From: Pseudonocardia sp. HH130630-07
GTDB taxonomy: Bacteria > Actinomycetota > Actinomycetes > Mycobacteriales > Pseudonocardiaceae
Length of the DNA stretch: 64,000 nt
NCBI RefSeq assembly: GCF_001698125.1
Contig: NZ_CP013854.1
Coordinates: 2,542,001 to 2,606,000 of the forward strand
Direction: 5' to 3'
The notes under the pieces were generated by a model. It was not told the DNA's origin, did no database searches, and worked only from the letters and a program-made list of their open reading frames with translations. Positions 8,596 to 16,018 of this stretch are shown here, one piece after another. The position numbers were made by a program, and so were the translations under genes. The first letter of the stretch is position 1. The number at the start of each line of letters is the position of its first letter.

Positions 8596-9537
8596 GGGCG
8601 TGTCTCCCAGATAGGCGGACCGGGGTGCGCGATGCTTGATCGGTGCCGCGTACCGCTGTCCTGACTGATGCCCAGTGGGCCCGTCTGGCGCCGCTGTTGC
8701 CCTCCTCCGAGGGTCGTCGCGGGCGCCCGTTCCGCGATGACCGCCGGGTGCTCGAGGGGATCATCTACCGGTATCGGTGCGGGCTTCCCTGGCGCGACGT
8801 CCCAGCCGAGTTCGGGCCGTGGCAGACGTTGTGGAAGCGGCACCGCCGCTACAGCGGCGACGGCACCTGGGACCACATCCTGGCTGCTCTTCTGATCGAG
8901 GCCGACGCCGCCGAGGTGCTCGGGTGGGCGGTCAGCGTGGACTCCACGATCATCCGTGCCCACCAGCACGCCGCGACCCTCAAGCGCGACACAGGGGGCC
9001 GGATCGAACTACACGAATCTGCTCGCCGAACCAGCAGATCACGCGCTGGGACGGTCCCGCGGAGGGCTGTCGACGAAGATCCACCAGCTCGTTGACGGGC
9101 ACGGCCGCCCGCTGGTGGTCCTCCTCGGCCCCGGCCAGGGCGGCGACTCGCCAATGTTTCCGCACCTGATGGCGCGCCTGAGCATCGCCCGACCGGGCCC
9201 GGGACGACCCCGGACCCGGCCTGAACGCGTGCGCGCGGACAAGGCCTACTCCTCACGCGCGATCCGCCGGCACCTGCGCGAGCGCCGGATCATCGCTGTC
9301 ATTCCGGAGCCCTCTGACCAGCAGGGACACCGCAAACGACGGGGCTCACGCGGTGGCCGACCGCCCGCATTCGATCCGGTCGACTACCGAAACCGCAACG
9401 TCGTCGAGCGCGGGTTCTGCCACGTCAAGCAGTGGCGCGGGCTGGCCACCCGTTACGACAAGCTCGCCCTGACCTTCCGCGGCGGCGCCGTCCTGAAGGC
9501 AATCGTCACCTGGCTCCGCGCATTGGGAGACACACCC
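8596..9537 (+). mobile_element. IS5-family (IS427-like) insertion sequence, copy 1
   Basis: 942 bp. Terminal inverted repeats GGGCGTGTCTCCCA (left) and, read inward from the right, GGGTGTGTCTCCCA. Flanked by TA on both sides (8594-8595, 9538-9539), within a CTA...TAG context, so the target was CTAG. It differs from copies 2 and 3 at only four positions (8895, 9409, 9501, and 8620 relative to copy 2). The insertion lies in the TAG stop codon of the minus-strand ABM-domain gene, and that stop is preserved. It also separates that gene from the methyltransferase gene downstream. Confidence 0.92.
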
Positions 9538-9540
9538 TAG
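8643..9540 (+). CDS. IS5-family transposase (two frames, +1 frameshift), copy 1
   Basis: DDE transposase in two overlapping frames. Frame A starts at GTG 8643 (MPRTAVLTDAQWARLAPLLP) and carries the first Asp in VSVDSTIIRAHQH; alone it would end at 9095. Frame B carries GRSRGGLSTKIH, the second Asp in VRADKAYSS and the Glu signature Y-2-R-3-E-6-K in YRNRNVVERGFCHVK, ending at TAG 9538-9540. The frames join by a +1 shift at ACAGGGGGCC (8991-9000). All three copies share this, which favours programmed frameshifting over decay. The last codon, TAG, uses TA of the target duplication plus the flanking G. Confidence 0.85.
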
Positions 9541-9860
9541 CGCGGGGTGACCTCGCCCATCTCGACCCAGGCGTCGCCGTCCACGCTCTGGAAGTTGATC
9601 AGGGGCTTCTCCGGCACCACGGAGCCCATGAAGTCGAAGAACTTCTGCGCGTGGTCGGTCTTGACGTGGGCCTCGCCCGCCGCGTCGTCGCGGAACACCT
9701 CGACGATGACGAACTCGTTCTCCTTCTCGACGTTCTCGTGGTAGTCGAAGGAGACGTTGCCCGGTTCGGAGTTGACGTTCGCCTTGTACTCCGAGATCCC
9801 GGACAGCCACTCGGCACGCTTGTCCGGTCGGATCTGGGCCTTGAGCACGATGAGGATCAC
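9537..9860 (-). CDS. Antibiotic biosynthesis monooxygenase (ABM) domain protein
   Basis: 107 residues from GTG at 9860 with GGAG upstream. Typical YgiN/ABM small ferredoxin-like fold: MILIVLKAQIRPDKRAEWL, NVSFDYHENVEKENEFVIVE, DDAAGEAHVKTDHAQKFFDF. These dimeric proteins are usually cofactor-free monooxygenases for quinols or polyketides, though many have unknown substrates. The stop codon TAG lies exactly at the target site of IS copy 1: TA comes from the duplicated target and the last base from the IS terminus, so the protein is intact. Confidence 0.82.
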   Translation of the reverse strand: MILIVLKAQIRPDKRAEWLSGISEYKANVNSEPGNVSFDYHENVEKENEFVIVEVFRDDAAGEAHVKTDHAQKFFDFMGSVVPEKPLINFQSVDGDAWVEMGEVTPR

Positions 9861-9968
9861 GGGGGTCTCCGGTTCACGGTCGTCGGGACGGATCGCCGGG
9901 ACGATCCTTCCACGGGCGCGGCCGGTGCGCGTGTCCCGATCTGCGACGCCCGGTGCCCGGCGGGACGG

Positions 9969-11015
9969 TCAGGCGAACGACGCCGCGTCGATCACGAAGC
10001 GGTACCGGACGTCGCCCTTGACCACCCGGTCCCAGGCGTCGTCGACATCGTCGCAGGAGATCGTCTCGATGTCGGCGCCCAGGCCGTGGCGGGCGCAGAA
10101 GTCCAGCATCTCCTGGGTCTGGCGGATGCCGCCGATCTTCGAACCGGCCGGGTTGCCGCGCCCGGTGACCTGGGAGAAGCCGTGGTAGCCGAGCTCGCCG
10201 CGGGGGACCCCGACGGTGATCATCGTGCCCTCGAGGTCGAGCAGGCGCAGGTAGTCCTCGACCGGGATCTCGGCGGCCACCGTGTTGACGATGAGGTCGA
10301 AGCGCCCGGCCAGCTCGGTGAAGGTCCGCGGATCGCCGGTGGCGTGGTAGTGGTCGGCGCCGAGCCGGCGGCCGTCGGCCTCCTTGGCCAGGGTCCGGGA
10401 CAGCACGGTCACCTCAGCGCCCATCGCCTTGGCGAGCTTCACCCCCAGGTGCCCGAGCCCGCCCATGCCGAGGACCGCGACCTTCCGGCCGGGCCCGGCA
10501 CCCCACCGGACCAGCGGTGAGTAGAGGGTGATCCCGGCGCACAGCAGCGGCGCCGCCGCGTCGAGGGCGATGCCGTCCGGGATGCGCAGCACGTAGTTCT
10601 GGTCGACGACGATCTGGGTCGAGTAGCCGCCGTAGGTGAGCGAGCCGTCGTAGGCCCGGGAGTTGTAGGTCTGGACCTCGCCCTCCAGGCAGTACTGCTC
10701 CTCCCCGGCCAGGCAGCTCTCGCAGCGGCGGCAGGAGTCGACGAAGCAGCCGACGCCGACCCGGTCACCGACGGCGTACCGGTCGACCTCGCTGCCGACG
10801 GCGGCGACGATCCCGGAGATCTCGTGGCCGGGCACCATCGGGTAGATGCCCTCGCCCCACTCGTCGCGGGCCTGGTGGATGTCGGAGTGGCAGATCCCGC
10901 TGTAGGCGATGTCGACGACGACGTCGTGCGGGCGCGGGTCACGACGCTCGACCGTCCCCCGCCGGAACGGCTGGTTGGGGCCGGCGGTGGTCAGGGCGGG
11001 CACGGTGGTGGTCAC
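9969..11015 (-). CDS. Zinc-dependent alcohol dehydrogenase (CAD/AdhC type)
   Basis: 348 residues from GTG at 11015, which follows GGAGG. MDR fold with the catalytic Zn motif GICHSDIHQ, PGHEISG, the structural Zn cysteines in CRRCESCLAGEEQYC, and the Rossmann motif VLGMGGLGHLG. The overall layout (NQPF, YGGYSTQIVV, PLLCAGITLYSPL) matches the NADP-dependent cinnamyl-alcohol/broad-range aldehyde reductase group. It interconverts aldehydes and alcohols in the cytoplasm. The gene is divergent from a PadR regulator across 277 bp that holds an AT-rich promoter region. Confidence 0.9.
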   Translation of the reverse strand: MTTTVPALTTAGPNQPFRRGTVERRDPRPHDVVVDIAYSGICHSDIHQARDEWGEGIYPMVPGHEISGIVAAVGSEVDRYAVGDRVGVGCFVDSCRRCESCLAGEEQYCLEGEVQTYNSRAYDGSLTYGGYSTQIVVDQNYVLRIPDGIALDAAAPLLCAGITLYSPLVRWGAGPGRKVAVLGMGGLGHLGVKLAKAMGAEVTVLSRTLAKEADGRRLGADHYHATGDPRTFTELAGRFDLIVNTVAAEIPVEDYLRLLDLEGTMITVGVPRGELGYHGFSQVTGRGNPAGSKIGGIRQTQEMLDFCARHGLGADIETISCDDVDDAWDRVVKGDVRYRFVIDAASFA

Positions 11016-11100
11016 GATTCCTCCGCAACGCCGTCGGGTGCTTCCCGTACGCCCCGGGCGTCGTCGTGCGGGGCGTGGAAACCATCTTCTTACCGTATTT

Positions 11101-11114
11101 GGTTGTGCGCAACC
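11101..11114. promoter_or_regulatory. Operator-like dyad in the adh/PadR divergent region
   Basis: GGTTG-TGCG-CAACC, a 5-bp dyad inside the AT-rich core of this gap (TTACCGTATTT before it). It could be a PadR operator. The rest of 11016-11292 shows no gene. Confidence 0.3.
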
Positions 11115-11292
11115 GTTCTGGGTGAAGATTTTGGGACCAGGTGTCGTTCCGGCGGCCGTCCTGCCTGGTCGAAGGCCCGATGGCGCCGCGCACGGTCCTG
11201 TGACCCGTCCGTGGTCCGGCGGCTGCGCCGGGACCCCTCCGATCGGGAGCCGTGGCGGACGCCGGTCGGCCGGTGGCCCTACCCTCCCCGGC

Positions 11293-11808
11293 ATGGGAGA
11301 GGGCACGGTCCGGCTCGGGCTCGCCGAGTGGACGGTGCTCGCGGTCGCCGCCGAGCGCCCGGTGCACGGCTTCGCGATCGCCGCACTGACGGCGTCCGAC
11401 GGCGAGCTGGGCCGGGTCTGGCAGATCCCGCGCCCGGTCGTCTGCCGGGCCATCGGCCGGCTGGTCGACGCCGGCCGGATCACCGCCGGGGCCGTCGAGA
11501 CCGGTGGTGGCCCGCCGCGGACGCTGTACGCCTCGACCCGCGCGGGTCGCGAGCTGGTCGAGGACTGGCTCCGGTCCCCGGTCCCGCACGTCCGGGACCT
11601 GCGGTCGGAGTTCCTCCTGAAGCTGGCGATCACGCACCGGCGCGGTGCCGACCCGGCGCCGCTGGTGGCCGCCCAGCGGGGGGTGCTGGAGCCGATCGTC
11701 GCGGCGCTGCGCGAGGAACAGACCGGCGCCGACGCGTTCGACCGGACCCTCGTCGCCTGGCGGCGGGTGTCGGCGGAGGCCGCACTGGCGTTCCTCGACG
11801 AGATCTGA
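11293..11808 (+). CDS. PadR-family transcriptional regulator
   Basis: 171 residues. ATG at 11293 is preceded by TACCCT and 7 nt, a leaderless promoter pattern. N-terminal winged helix: LGLAEWTVLAVAAERPVHGFAIA, IPRPVVCRAIGRLVDAGRI, then the wing GGPPRTLYASTRAGREL. The C-terminal helical region (FLLKLAITHRRGADPAPL...) is the dimerisation part of the PadR/Vir type. Such regulators typically repress a neighbouring detoxification gene; the divergent alcohol dehydrogenase is the obvious candidate. Confidence 0.82.
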   Translation: MGEGTVRLGLAEWTVLAVAAERPVHGFAIAALTASDGELGRVWQIPRPVVCRAIGRLVDAGRITAGAVETGGGPPRTLYASTRAGRELVEDWLRSPVPHVRDLRSEFLLKLAITHRRGADPAPLVAAQRGVLEPIVAALREEQTGADAFDRTLVAWRRVSAEAALAFLDEI

Positions 11809-11825
11809 CGTTGCGCCCGCCCACT

Positions 11826-11849
11826 GGATAGTGGATAGTTCTGCTATCC
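11826..11849 (+). promoter_or_regulatory. Inverted and direct repeat upstream of the DUF1707 gene
   Basis: GGATAG occurs at 11826 and 11833, and the second copy pairs with CTATCC at 11844 (GGATAG-TTCTG-CTATCC). It lies 20-43 bp before the DUF1707 start and probably overlaps its promoter. Confidence 0.35.
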
Positions 11850-11868
11850 GACAACGGAGGGCGGGGGC

Positions 11869-12294
11869 ATGACGGACATGCGAATCGGGGACGCCGAGCG
11901 CGAACGCACGATCGAGCAGCTCGGGCGGCACGTCGGTGCGGGCCGGCTGGACCTGGCCGAGTTCACCGAGCGCAGCGACCGGGCCACGACGGCCCGGACC
12001 CGCGCCGAGCTCGCCGACGTCCAGGCGGACCTCCCGCGCCTGCCCGACCCGCAGCGGGAGGCCCGGGTGCGCCGGACCGTGCTCGCCGCGACCTGGGGTC
12101 CGTGGGCGTTCACCGCCGTCGTCTGCCTGCTCGTCTGGGCCGCGGTCGCCGTGGGTGGCGGGAGCGGTTACTTCTGGCCGATCTGGGTGATCGGCCCGTG
12201 GGGCGCGATGCTGGCGGCCGGTACCGCCGTCCACGCGGCGACCGGCGCACCGATGTTCGGCTGCGCGGGGATGCGACCCGGCCGTATCGGGTAG
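11869..12294 (+). CDS. DUF1707 domain membrane protein
   Basis: 141 residues. The N-terminal DUF1707 motif is clear: RIGDAERERTIEQL, AGRLDLAEFTERSDRA, ARTRAELADVQADLPRLP (residues about 5-58). Two transmembrane segments follow (about 79-97 and 104-121). DUF1707 proteins are common in actinomycetes; the N-terminal part is thought to be a small regulatory or interaction module. Function unknown. First of a run of small same-strand genes up to 13789. Confidence 0.8.
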   Translation: MTDMRIGDAERERTIEQLGRHVGAGRLDLAEFTERSDRATTARTRAELADVQADLPRLPDPQREARVRRTVLAATWGPWAFTAVVCLLVWAAVAVGGGSGYFWPIWVIGPWGAMLAAGTAVHAATGAPMFGCAGMRPGRIG

Positions 12295-12303
12295 ACCGGG
12301 GAC

Positions 12304-12699
12304 ATGCCCCGACGAGACCTGACCTGGATCCCGCGCCTGCTCGGTGCGGCCACCGCCGCCTACGGCGCGGCGATCACCGCGAAGCCGGAACTGTTCCTGC
12401 GGCCCACGGGGCTCGTCTCCGACGGCGAGACCCCCAGCGGCGAGCAGCGGACGTTCACCATGGCGATCGGCGGCCGGGATCTCGCCTCCGGCCTGGCGAT
12501 GCTGTTCGCGCCCGCCGGAACCCCGCTGAAGACGGCGATCGCGGTCCGGGTCGGCGCCGACGTGGCCGATCTCGCCGTGCTCGGCGGGCGGCTCCCGGAC
12601 CGCGACGCCCGGGAGAAGGCCACCATGGTCGCCGCCGGGTGGGGCGCACTCTGTGCCCTGTCCTTCCTGGCCGCCGACCGCCGTGGGCGCCCGGCCTGA
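12304..12699 (+). CDS. Small membrane protein
   Basis: 131 residues. TAGACC lies 6 nt before the ATG, so the message is probably leaderless. It has about three to four hydrophobic segments and a conserved-looking core (AAYGAAITAKPELFLRPTGL, FTMAIGGRDLASGLAML, DVADLAVLGGRL) like the DUF4267-type integral membrane proteins. No enzymatic motif is visible. Confidence 0.65.
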   Translation: MPRRDLTWIPRLLGAATAAYGAAITAKPELFLRPTGLVSDGETPSGEQRTFTMAIGGRDLASGLAMLFAPAGTPLKTAIAVRVGADVADLAVLGGRLPDRDAREKATMVAAGWGALCALSFLAADRRGRPA

Positions 12700-12731
12700 C
12701 AGCGGCACCGGCCATCCACGATGATCGGCGG

Positions 12732-13364
12732 ATGGCCACGAGCACCGGGGGCGACCCCCACCTGGAACGCGCCTACGCACTGACCGGCCCGGACGACGCC
12801 CGCGCCCTCTACGACGAGTGGGCCGCCACCTACGACGCCGATCTCGCCGCCGGGGCGCAGAGCTACGTCGCGCCGTCGGTCACCGCGGACGCCGTCGTCG
12901 CGGCGGCCGGGACCGGCGGCGAGGTGCTCGACGCCGGCTGCGGGACCGGCCTGGTCGGCGCGGCGCTGCACGAGCGCGGTGTCGGCACGATCGACGGCAT
13001 CGACCTCTCGCCGGGGATGCTCGAACGGGCCCGTGCGACGGGTGCCTACCGCGAGCTGCGCGAGGCCGATCTCACCGCTGCGCTGGAGCTGCCCGACGAC
13101 CGCTACGACGTCGTCGTCTGCGTCGGGACGCTGACCCACGCCCACGTCGGCCCGGCGGCGATCGGCGAGTTCGCCCGGGTCGTCCGCCCCGGCGGGTACG
13201 TGGTCGCGACGGTGCTGGACGACGTCTGGGAGGCCGGCGGGTACCGGGCCGAGATCGACCGGCTCGCCGCGGCGGACGTGTTCGAGGCGGTCTCGATCGA
13301 GATCGCGCCCTACCGCGCCGGTCAGCAGGTGGACTGCCGCCTGCTGGTCCTGCGGGTGCGGTAG
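12732..13364 (+). CDS. Class I SAM-dependent methyltransferase
   Basis: 210 residues. N-terminal YALTGPDDARALYDEWAATYD is the lead-in seen in the Williams-Beuren (WBSCR27)-like group. Motif I VLDAGCGTGLVGAAL follows, then IDGIDLSPGMLERAR, YDVVVCVGTLTHAHV and VRPGGYVVATVLDD. All SAM-binding elements are intact, unlike in the methyltransferase at 7669-8476. A small-molecule substrate is likely but not identifiable. Confidence 0.82.
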   Translation: MATSTGGDPHLERAYALTGPDDARALYDEWAATYDADLAAGAQSYVAPSVTADAVVAAAGTGGEVLDAGCGTGLVGAALHERGVGTIDGIDLSPGMLERARATGAYRELREADLTAALELPDDRYDVVVCVGTLTHAHVGPAAIGEFARVVRPGGYVVATVLDDVWEAGGYRAEIDRLAAADVFEAVSIEIAPYRAGQQVDCRLLVLRVR

Positions 13365-13399
13365 GCCGCGGCCCGCGGGGCACCGGTCACACTGGTCGC

Positions 13400-13789
13400 A
13401 TGAGTGCCGACCGCGGACCCGTGCTCGGGCGCCGGATCCTGATCGCCCTGCTCGTGCTCGCCGTGGCGGTGCACGCGCGCCTGGTCGCCGTGGTCGGTTC
13501 CGCCGCGCCCCTGGTCGCGGTGGTCGACGGCATCGTGGCGATCGCCGCGCTCGTGGCGCTGGTGCTGGTGATCCGGCGCGCGGACGGCCCGGCGTTGCTG
13601 GTGTCCGCGGTCGCCGGTGGCCTCGGCGTCGCGCTCTTCCTCGTGCCCGGGCTGGTGGTGCTCGCTCAGGGGCAGACGTGGACGGCGTGGCTGGACCCGT
13701 GGGCGTTCGGCGCGCTGCTGCTCGACGCGATGGTGGTGCGGATCGCGGTGTTCACGCTCCGGCGGGCGGAGCAGCCGTCCGCGTCGTGA
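13400..13789 (+). CDS. Small integral membrane protein
   Basis: 129 residues, about four transmembrane helices (roughly 12-28, 36-58, 63-84, 95-115) with short loops and a basic, polar C-terminus. CACACT lies 6 nt before the ATG and there is no ribosome site, which fits a leaderless message. Family not recognised. Confidence 0.6.
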   Translation: MSADRGPVLGRRILIALLVLAVAVHARLVAVVGSAAPLVAVVDGIVAIAALVALVLVIRRADGPALLVSAVAGGLGVALFLVPGLVVLAQGQTWTAWLDPWAFGALLLDAMVVRIAVFTLRRAEQPSAS

Positions 13790-13893
13790 CGGGGCCCGTG
13801 AAACATCTCCGATCCGGAAACGACCGTGCCGTGCACGGCATCCTTCGTGATCGTCGGCCACTGCCTCTGAGCTGCGAATGCGCACCCTTTCGT

Positions 13894-13899
13894 TATAGT
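13894..13899 (+). promoter_or_regulatory. Candidate -10 element upstream of rpf
   Basis: TATAGT in a locally AT-rich stretch, followed by GTGTGATACCTCACGG, which resembles a CRP-type site (TGTGA/TCACG) but with a 4-bp instead of 6-bp centre. The rest of 13790-13950 shows no gene. Confidence 0.3.
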
Positions 13900-13953
13900 C
13901 GTGTGATACCTCACGGCCACCTGGCTTGACCTGATCTCACCCTTTCGGCGACC

Positions 13954-14170
13954 TTCGATGTCGCTCCTGGCCGTCCTCGGCCGGAGCGTGCATCGAAGCG
14001 CCGGAACCGCCACGCCAGGACGGCCCCGTCCCACGGTTCCCGGCCAGTCGACCTGCCTCGGGCGGGACGGGGTCGCGGGCCACGAGATCTGCTCGTGTGC
14101 ACCGGAGGGCGCACCCCCAGCGCATCCGGTCCGCCCGGAAAGCCGTGGGTCCGGAACCAGGTGAGAACTG
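13954..14170 (+). promoter_or_regulatory. Structured 5' leader of the rpf gene
   Basis: Four successive stem-loops fill the 217 nt before the start codon: 13954-13997 (TTCGATG/CATCGAA with inner CGCTCC/GGAGCG and GGCCG/CGGCC), 14000-14044 (CCGGAACCG/CGGTTCCCGG with inner GGACGG/CCGTCC), 14081-14097 (CACGAG/CTCGTG) and 14101-14130 (ACCGGA/TCCGGT). Actinobacterial rpf genes are known to carry regulatory leaders such as the c-di-AMP (ydaO) riboswitch, but I do not find that riboswitch's conserved core here. A different leader RNA is possible. Confidence 0.45.
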
Positions 14171-14575
14171 ATGAGCAGCACGCGCACGTCCATCCGTGGG
14201 CGCTTTGTCGGGACGCTGACCGCCGGGATCCTGGCGATCGGAGCCCCGCTCGCCCTGGCCGGCACCGCGAACGCCGCCCCCGAGACCACCGCCGCGGTGA
14301 CCCCGGCCGCGGTCGTCGCACCGGCCCAGTCCGTCGCCGGCTCGACCTGGGACAAGCTCGCCGAGTGCGAGTCCGGCGGGAACTGGAACACCAACACCGG
14401 CAACGGCTTCTCCGGTGGCCTGCAGTTCACGCCGTCGACCTGGAAGGCCTACGGCGGCGAGGGCCGGGCCCACAACGCGAGCAAGTCCGAGCAGATCCGC
14501 GTGGCGGAGAACGTGCTGGACGGCCAGGGCTGGGGCGCATGGCCCTCCTGCGCCAGCCAGCTGGGACTGCGGTAA
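14171..14575 (+). CDS. rpf: Resuscitation-promoting factor-type transglycosylase
   Basis: 134 residues with AGGTGAG before the ATG. Signal peptide with cleavage near TANAA. After an Ala/Pro/Val linker, residues about 59-134 form a complete Rpf domain: WDKLAECESGGNW with the catalytic Glu67 after Cys66, NTNTGNGFSGGLQFTPSTW, and a C-terminal Cys in WPSCASQ that pairs with Cys66. There is no LysM or other anchor, so it is probably a freely secreted, RpfA/RpfD-like short form. It cleaves peptidoglycan to promote regrowth from dormancy. A long structured leader precedes it and a terminator follows. Confidence 0.92.
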   Translation: MSSTRTSIRGRFVGTLTAGILAIGAPLALAGTANAAPETTAAVTPAAVVAPAQSVAGSTWDKLAECESGGNWNTNTGNGFSGGLQFTPSTWKAYGGEGRAHNASKSEQIRVAENVLDGQGWGAWPSCASQLGLR

Positions 14576-14587
14576 GTCCGATCCCTC

Positions 14588-14626
14588 GGCGACGGGCGGT
14601 GACCTGAACGGGTCGCCGCCCGTCGG
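14588..14626 (+). terminator. Terminator hairpin after rpf
   Basis: A stem of about 15 bp pairs CGACGGGCGG-n-GACC with GGTC-n-CCGCCCGTCG around a short loop, just past the rpf stop codon. Confidence 0.7.
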
Positions 14627-14656
14627 CGTGTCCGGACCGTCCGTGGTGCCGGGTGC

Positions 14657-15118
14657 TCAGTGGGTGGCGGGCTCGATCTCGGCGAGGGCGTCGACCATCG
14701 CGGTGAGCACGCGCAGGGTCGCCCGGACGTCGGCGTCGTCGACCTCCCTCGCGACCTCCCGTAGCCGGGCGTGCTCCCGCCTCGTGACCTCCTCGATCCT
14801 CGTGCTGCCCTCCGCGGTGAGTGCGATGAGCCGTGACCTGCGGTGCCGCGGGTTCTCCCGCCGCTGCACGAGCCCGGCCGCCAGCGCCTCGTCGGCCGAA
14901 CGCTGGACGAACTGGCGGCTCAGCGACTGCGACCGGCCGATCTCGGGGACGGTCATCGGGCCGTTGCGGCTCAGCTGGTCGAGCACCGCGCGGACGCCGG
15001 TCGACACGCGGTTCGCCGGAGCGGCCTCCTCGACCTCGCGCAGCACCCGACGGTAGAGCGGCCCGACCAGCAGGTAGACCTCGGCGAGCCGGTCGGCTGT
15101 CGCGTCCGCGTCCGTCAT
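14657..15118 (-). CDS. MarR-family transcriptional regulator
   Basis: 153 residues from ATG at 15118. Winged-helix pattern: VRAVLDQLSRNGPMTVPEIG, QSLSRQFVQRSADEALAAGL, then the wing RRENPRHRRSRLIALTAEG and a C-terminal dimerisation helix. It is divergent from an alpha/beta hydrolase gene. Two 19-bp dyads in the short gap between them are the likely operators, so the regulator probably represses both itself and the hydrolase until a ligand is bound. Confidence 0.88.
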   Translation of the reverse strand: MTDADATADRLAEVYLLVGPLYRRVLREVEEAAPANRVSTGVRAVLDQLSRNGPMTVPEIGRSQSLSRQFVQRSADEALAAGLVQRRENPRHRRSRLIALTAEGSTRIEEVTRREHARLREVAREVDDADVRATLRVLTAMVDALAEIEPATH

Positions 15119-15127
15119 GGGCACAGT

Positions 15128-15177
15128 ATGACACCTCGGTTGTCATCTTCCGGAAGTAATGACACCTTGGTTGTCAT
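15128..15177. promoter_or_regulatory. Paired MarR operators
   Basis: Two nearly identical 19-bp dyads, ATGACACCTCGGTTGTCAT (15128-15146) and ATGACACCTTGGTTGTCAT (15159-15177), 31 bp centre to centre, about three helical turns. The second runs into the ATG of the hydrolase gene at 15176. Confidence 0.75.
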
Positions 15178-16018
15178 GAGCCTGCCTCTCGCCCGTCTCG
15201 GTGTCCCCTCGTTCCTGCCCGTCGACGACGGCCGGATCGCCTACCGGGACGTCGGTCCCCGCAGCGGCCCGCCGGTCGTGCTGCTGCACGGCGGTGGGCT
15301 CGACGGCCGGATGTGGGGCCGGCAGCTCGCCGCGCTCGCGGACCGGCACCGCGTGGTGGTGCCCGACACCCGGGGCCACGGTGCCTCGTCCGGCGCGGAC
15401 CGGCCGTTCCGCCCGCACGACGATCTCGCCGCGCTGCTCGACCACCTCGGTACCGGGCCGGCCGCCCTGGTCGGCCTGTCGATGGGCGGCCGGATCGCCG
15501 CGGACACCGCGCTGGCCCGGCCGGACCTGGTGGACCGGCTGGTCGTGTGCGGGACCGGGATCGGCGAGCCCGACTTCCGGGACCCCTGGGTGCTCGGGGT
15601 GTTCGCCGAGTGGGCCCGCACCCAGCAGGCGCTCGACGCCGACGGCTGGGTCGAGGCGTTCCTGCGGTTCGTCCCGGGGCCCACACGGACCGCCGACGAG
15701 GTCGACCCGCTGGTGTCCGACGAGATCCGGGTGATGGCCGTCGACCTGCTCGGCCGGCACCTGCCCGCGGACCCGACGGTGCCGGGTCCGCCGATCGAGT
15801 TCCTCCCGGACGCCCGTGCACTGGCCCCGACCCTGGCCGCCCCGCTGCTCGGCATCGTCGGGGACCTGGACGGCGACGACCACCGGCGACTGGTCGCCGA
15901 CGCGGTCGCCATCGTGCCCCACGGTGAGCAGGCCACCGTGCCCGGCACCGCGCACTACCCGAACATGGAGCGGCCCGCCGAGTTCACCGGTGCGGTGCTG
16001 CGGTTCCTCGACCGGTGA
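15176..16018 (+). CDS. Alpha/beta hydrolase
   Basis: 280 residues. The first in-frame ATG lies inside the second MarR operator, and no ribosome site is visible, so translation may be leaderless. Fold markers: VVLLHGGGLDGRMWG (oxyanion loop), VPDTRGHGASS, nucleophile elbow GLSMGG with Ser102, a cap region, then GIVGDLDGDDH and PGTAHYPNMERP supplying Asp and His. It resembles 3-oxoadipate enol-lactonase and related esterases. Its position beside the MarR gene suggests a detoxification or aromatic-compound role. Confidence 0.83.
   Translation: MSLPLARLGVPSFLPVDDGRIAYRDVGPRSGPPVVLLHGGGLDGRMWGRQLAALADRHRVVVPDTRGHGASSGADRPFRPHDDLAALLDHLGTGPAALVGLSMGGRIAADTALARPDLVDRLVVCGTGIGEPDFRDPWVLGVFAEWARTQQALDADGWVEAFLRFVPGPTRTADEVDPLVSDEIRVMAVDLLGRHLPADPTVPGPPIEFLPDARALAPTLAAPLLGIVGDLDGDDHRRLVADAVAIVPHGEQATVPGTAHYPNMERPAEFTGAVLRFLDR

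Noticed and set aside
13954..14170. c-di-AMP (ydaO) riboswitch upstream of rpf
   Set aside because: The expected conserved core (GACAGCTAACC-like and GGGGTGAAT-like segments) is not present by eye.
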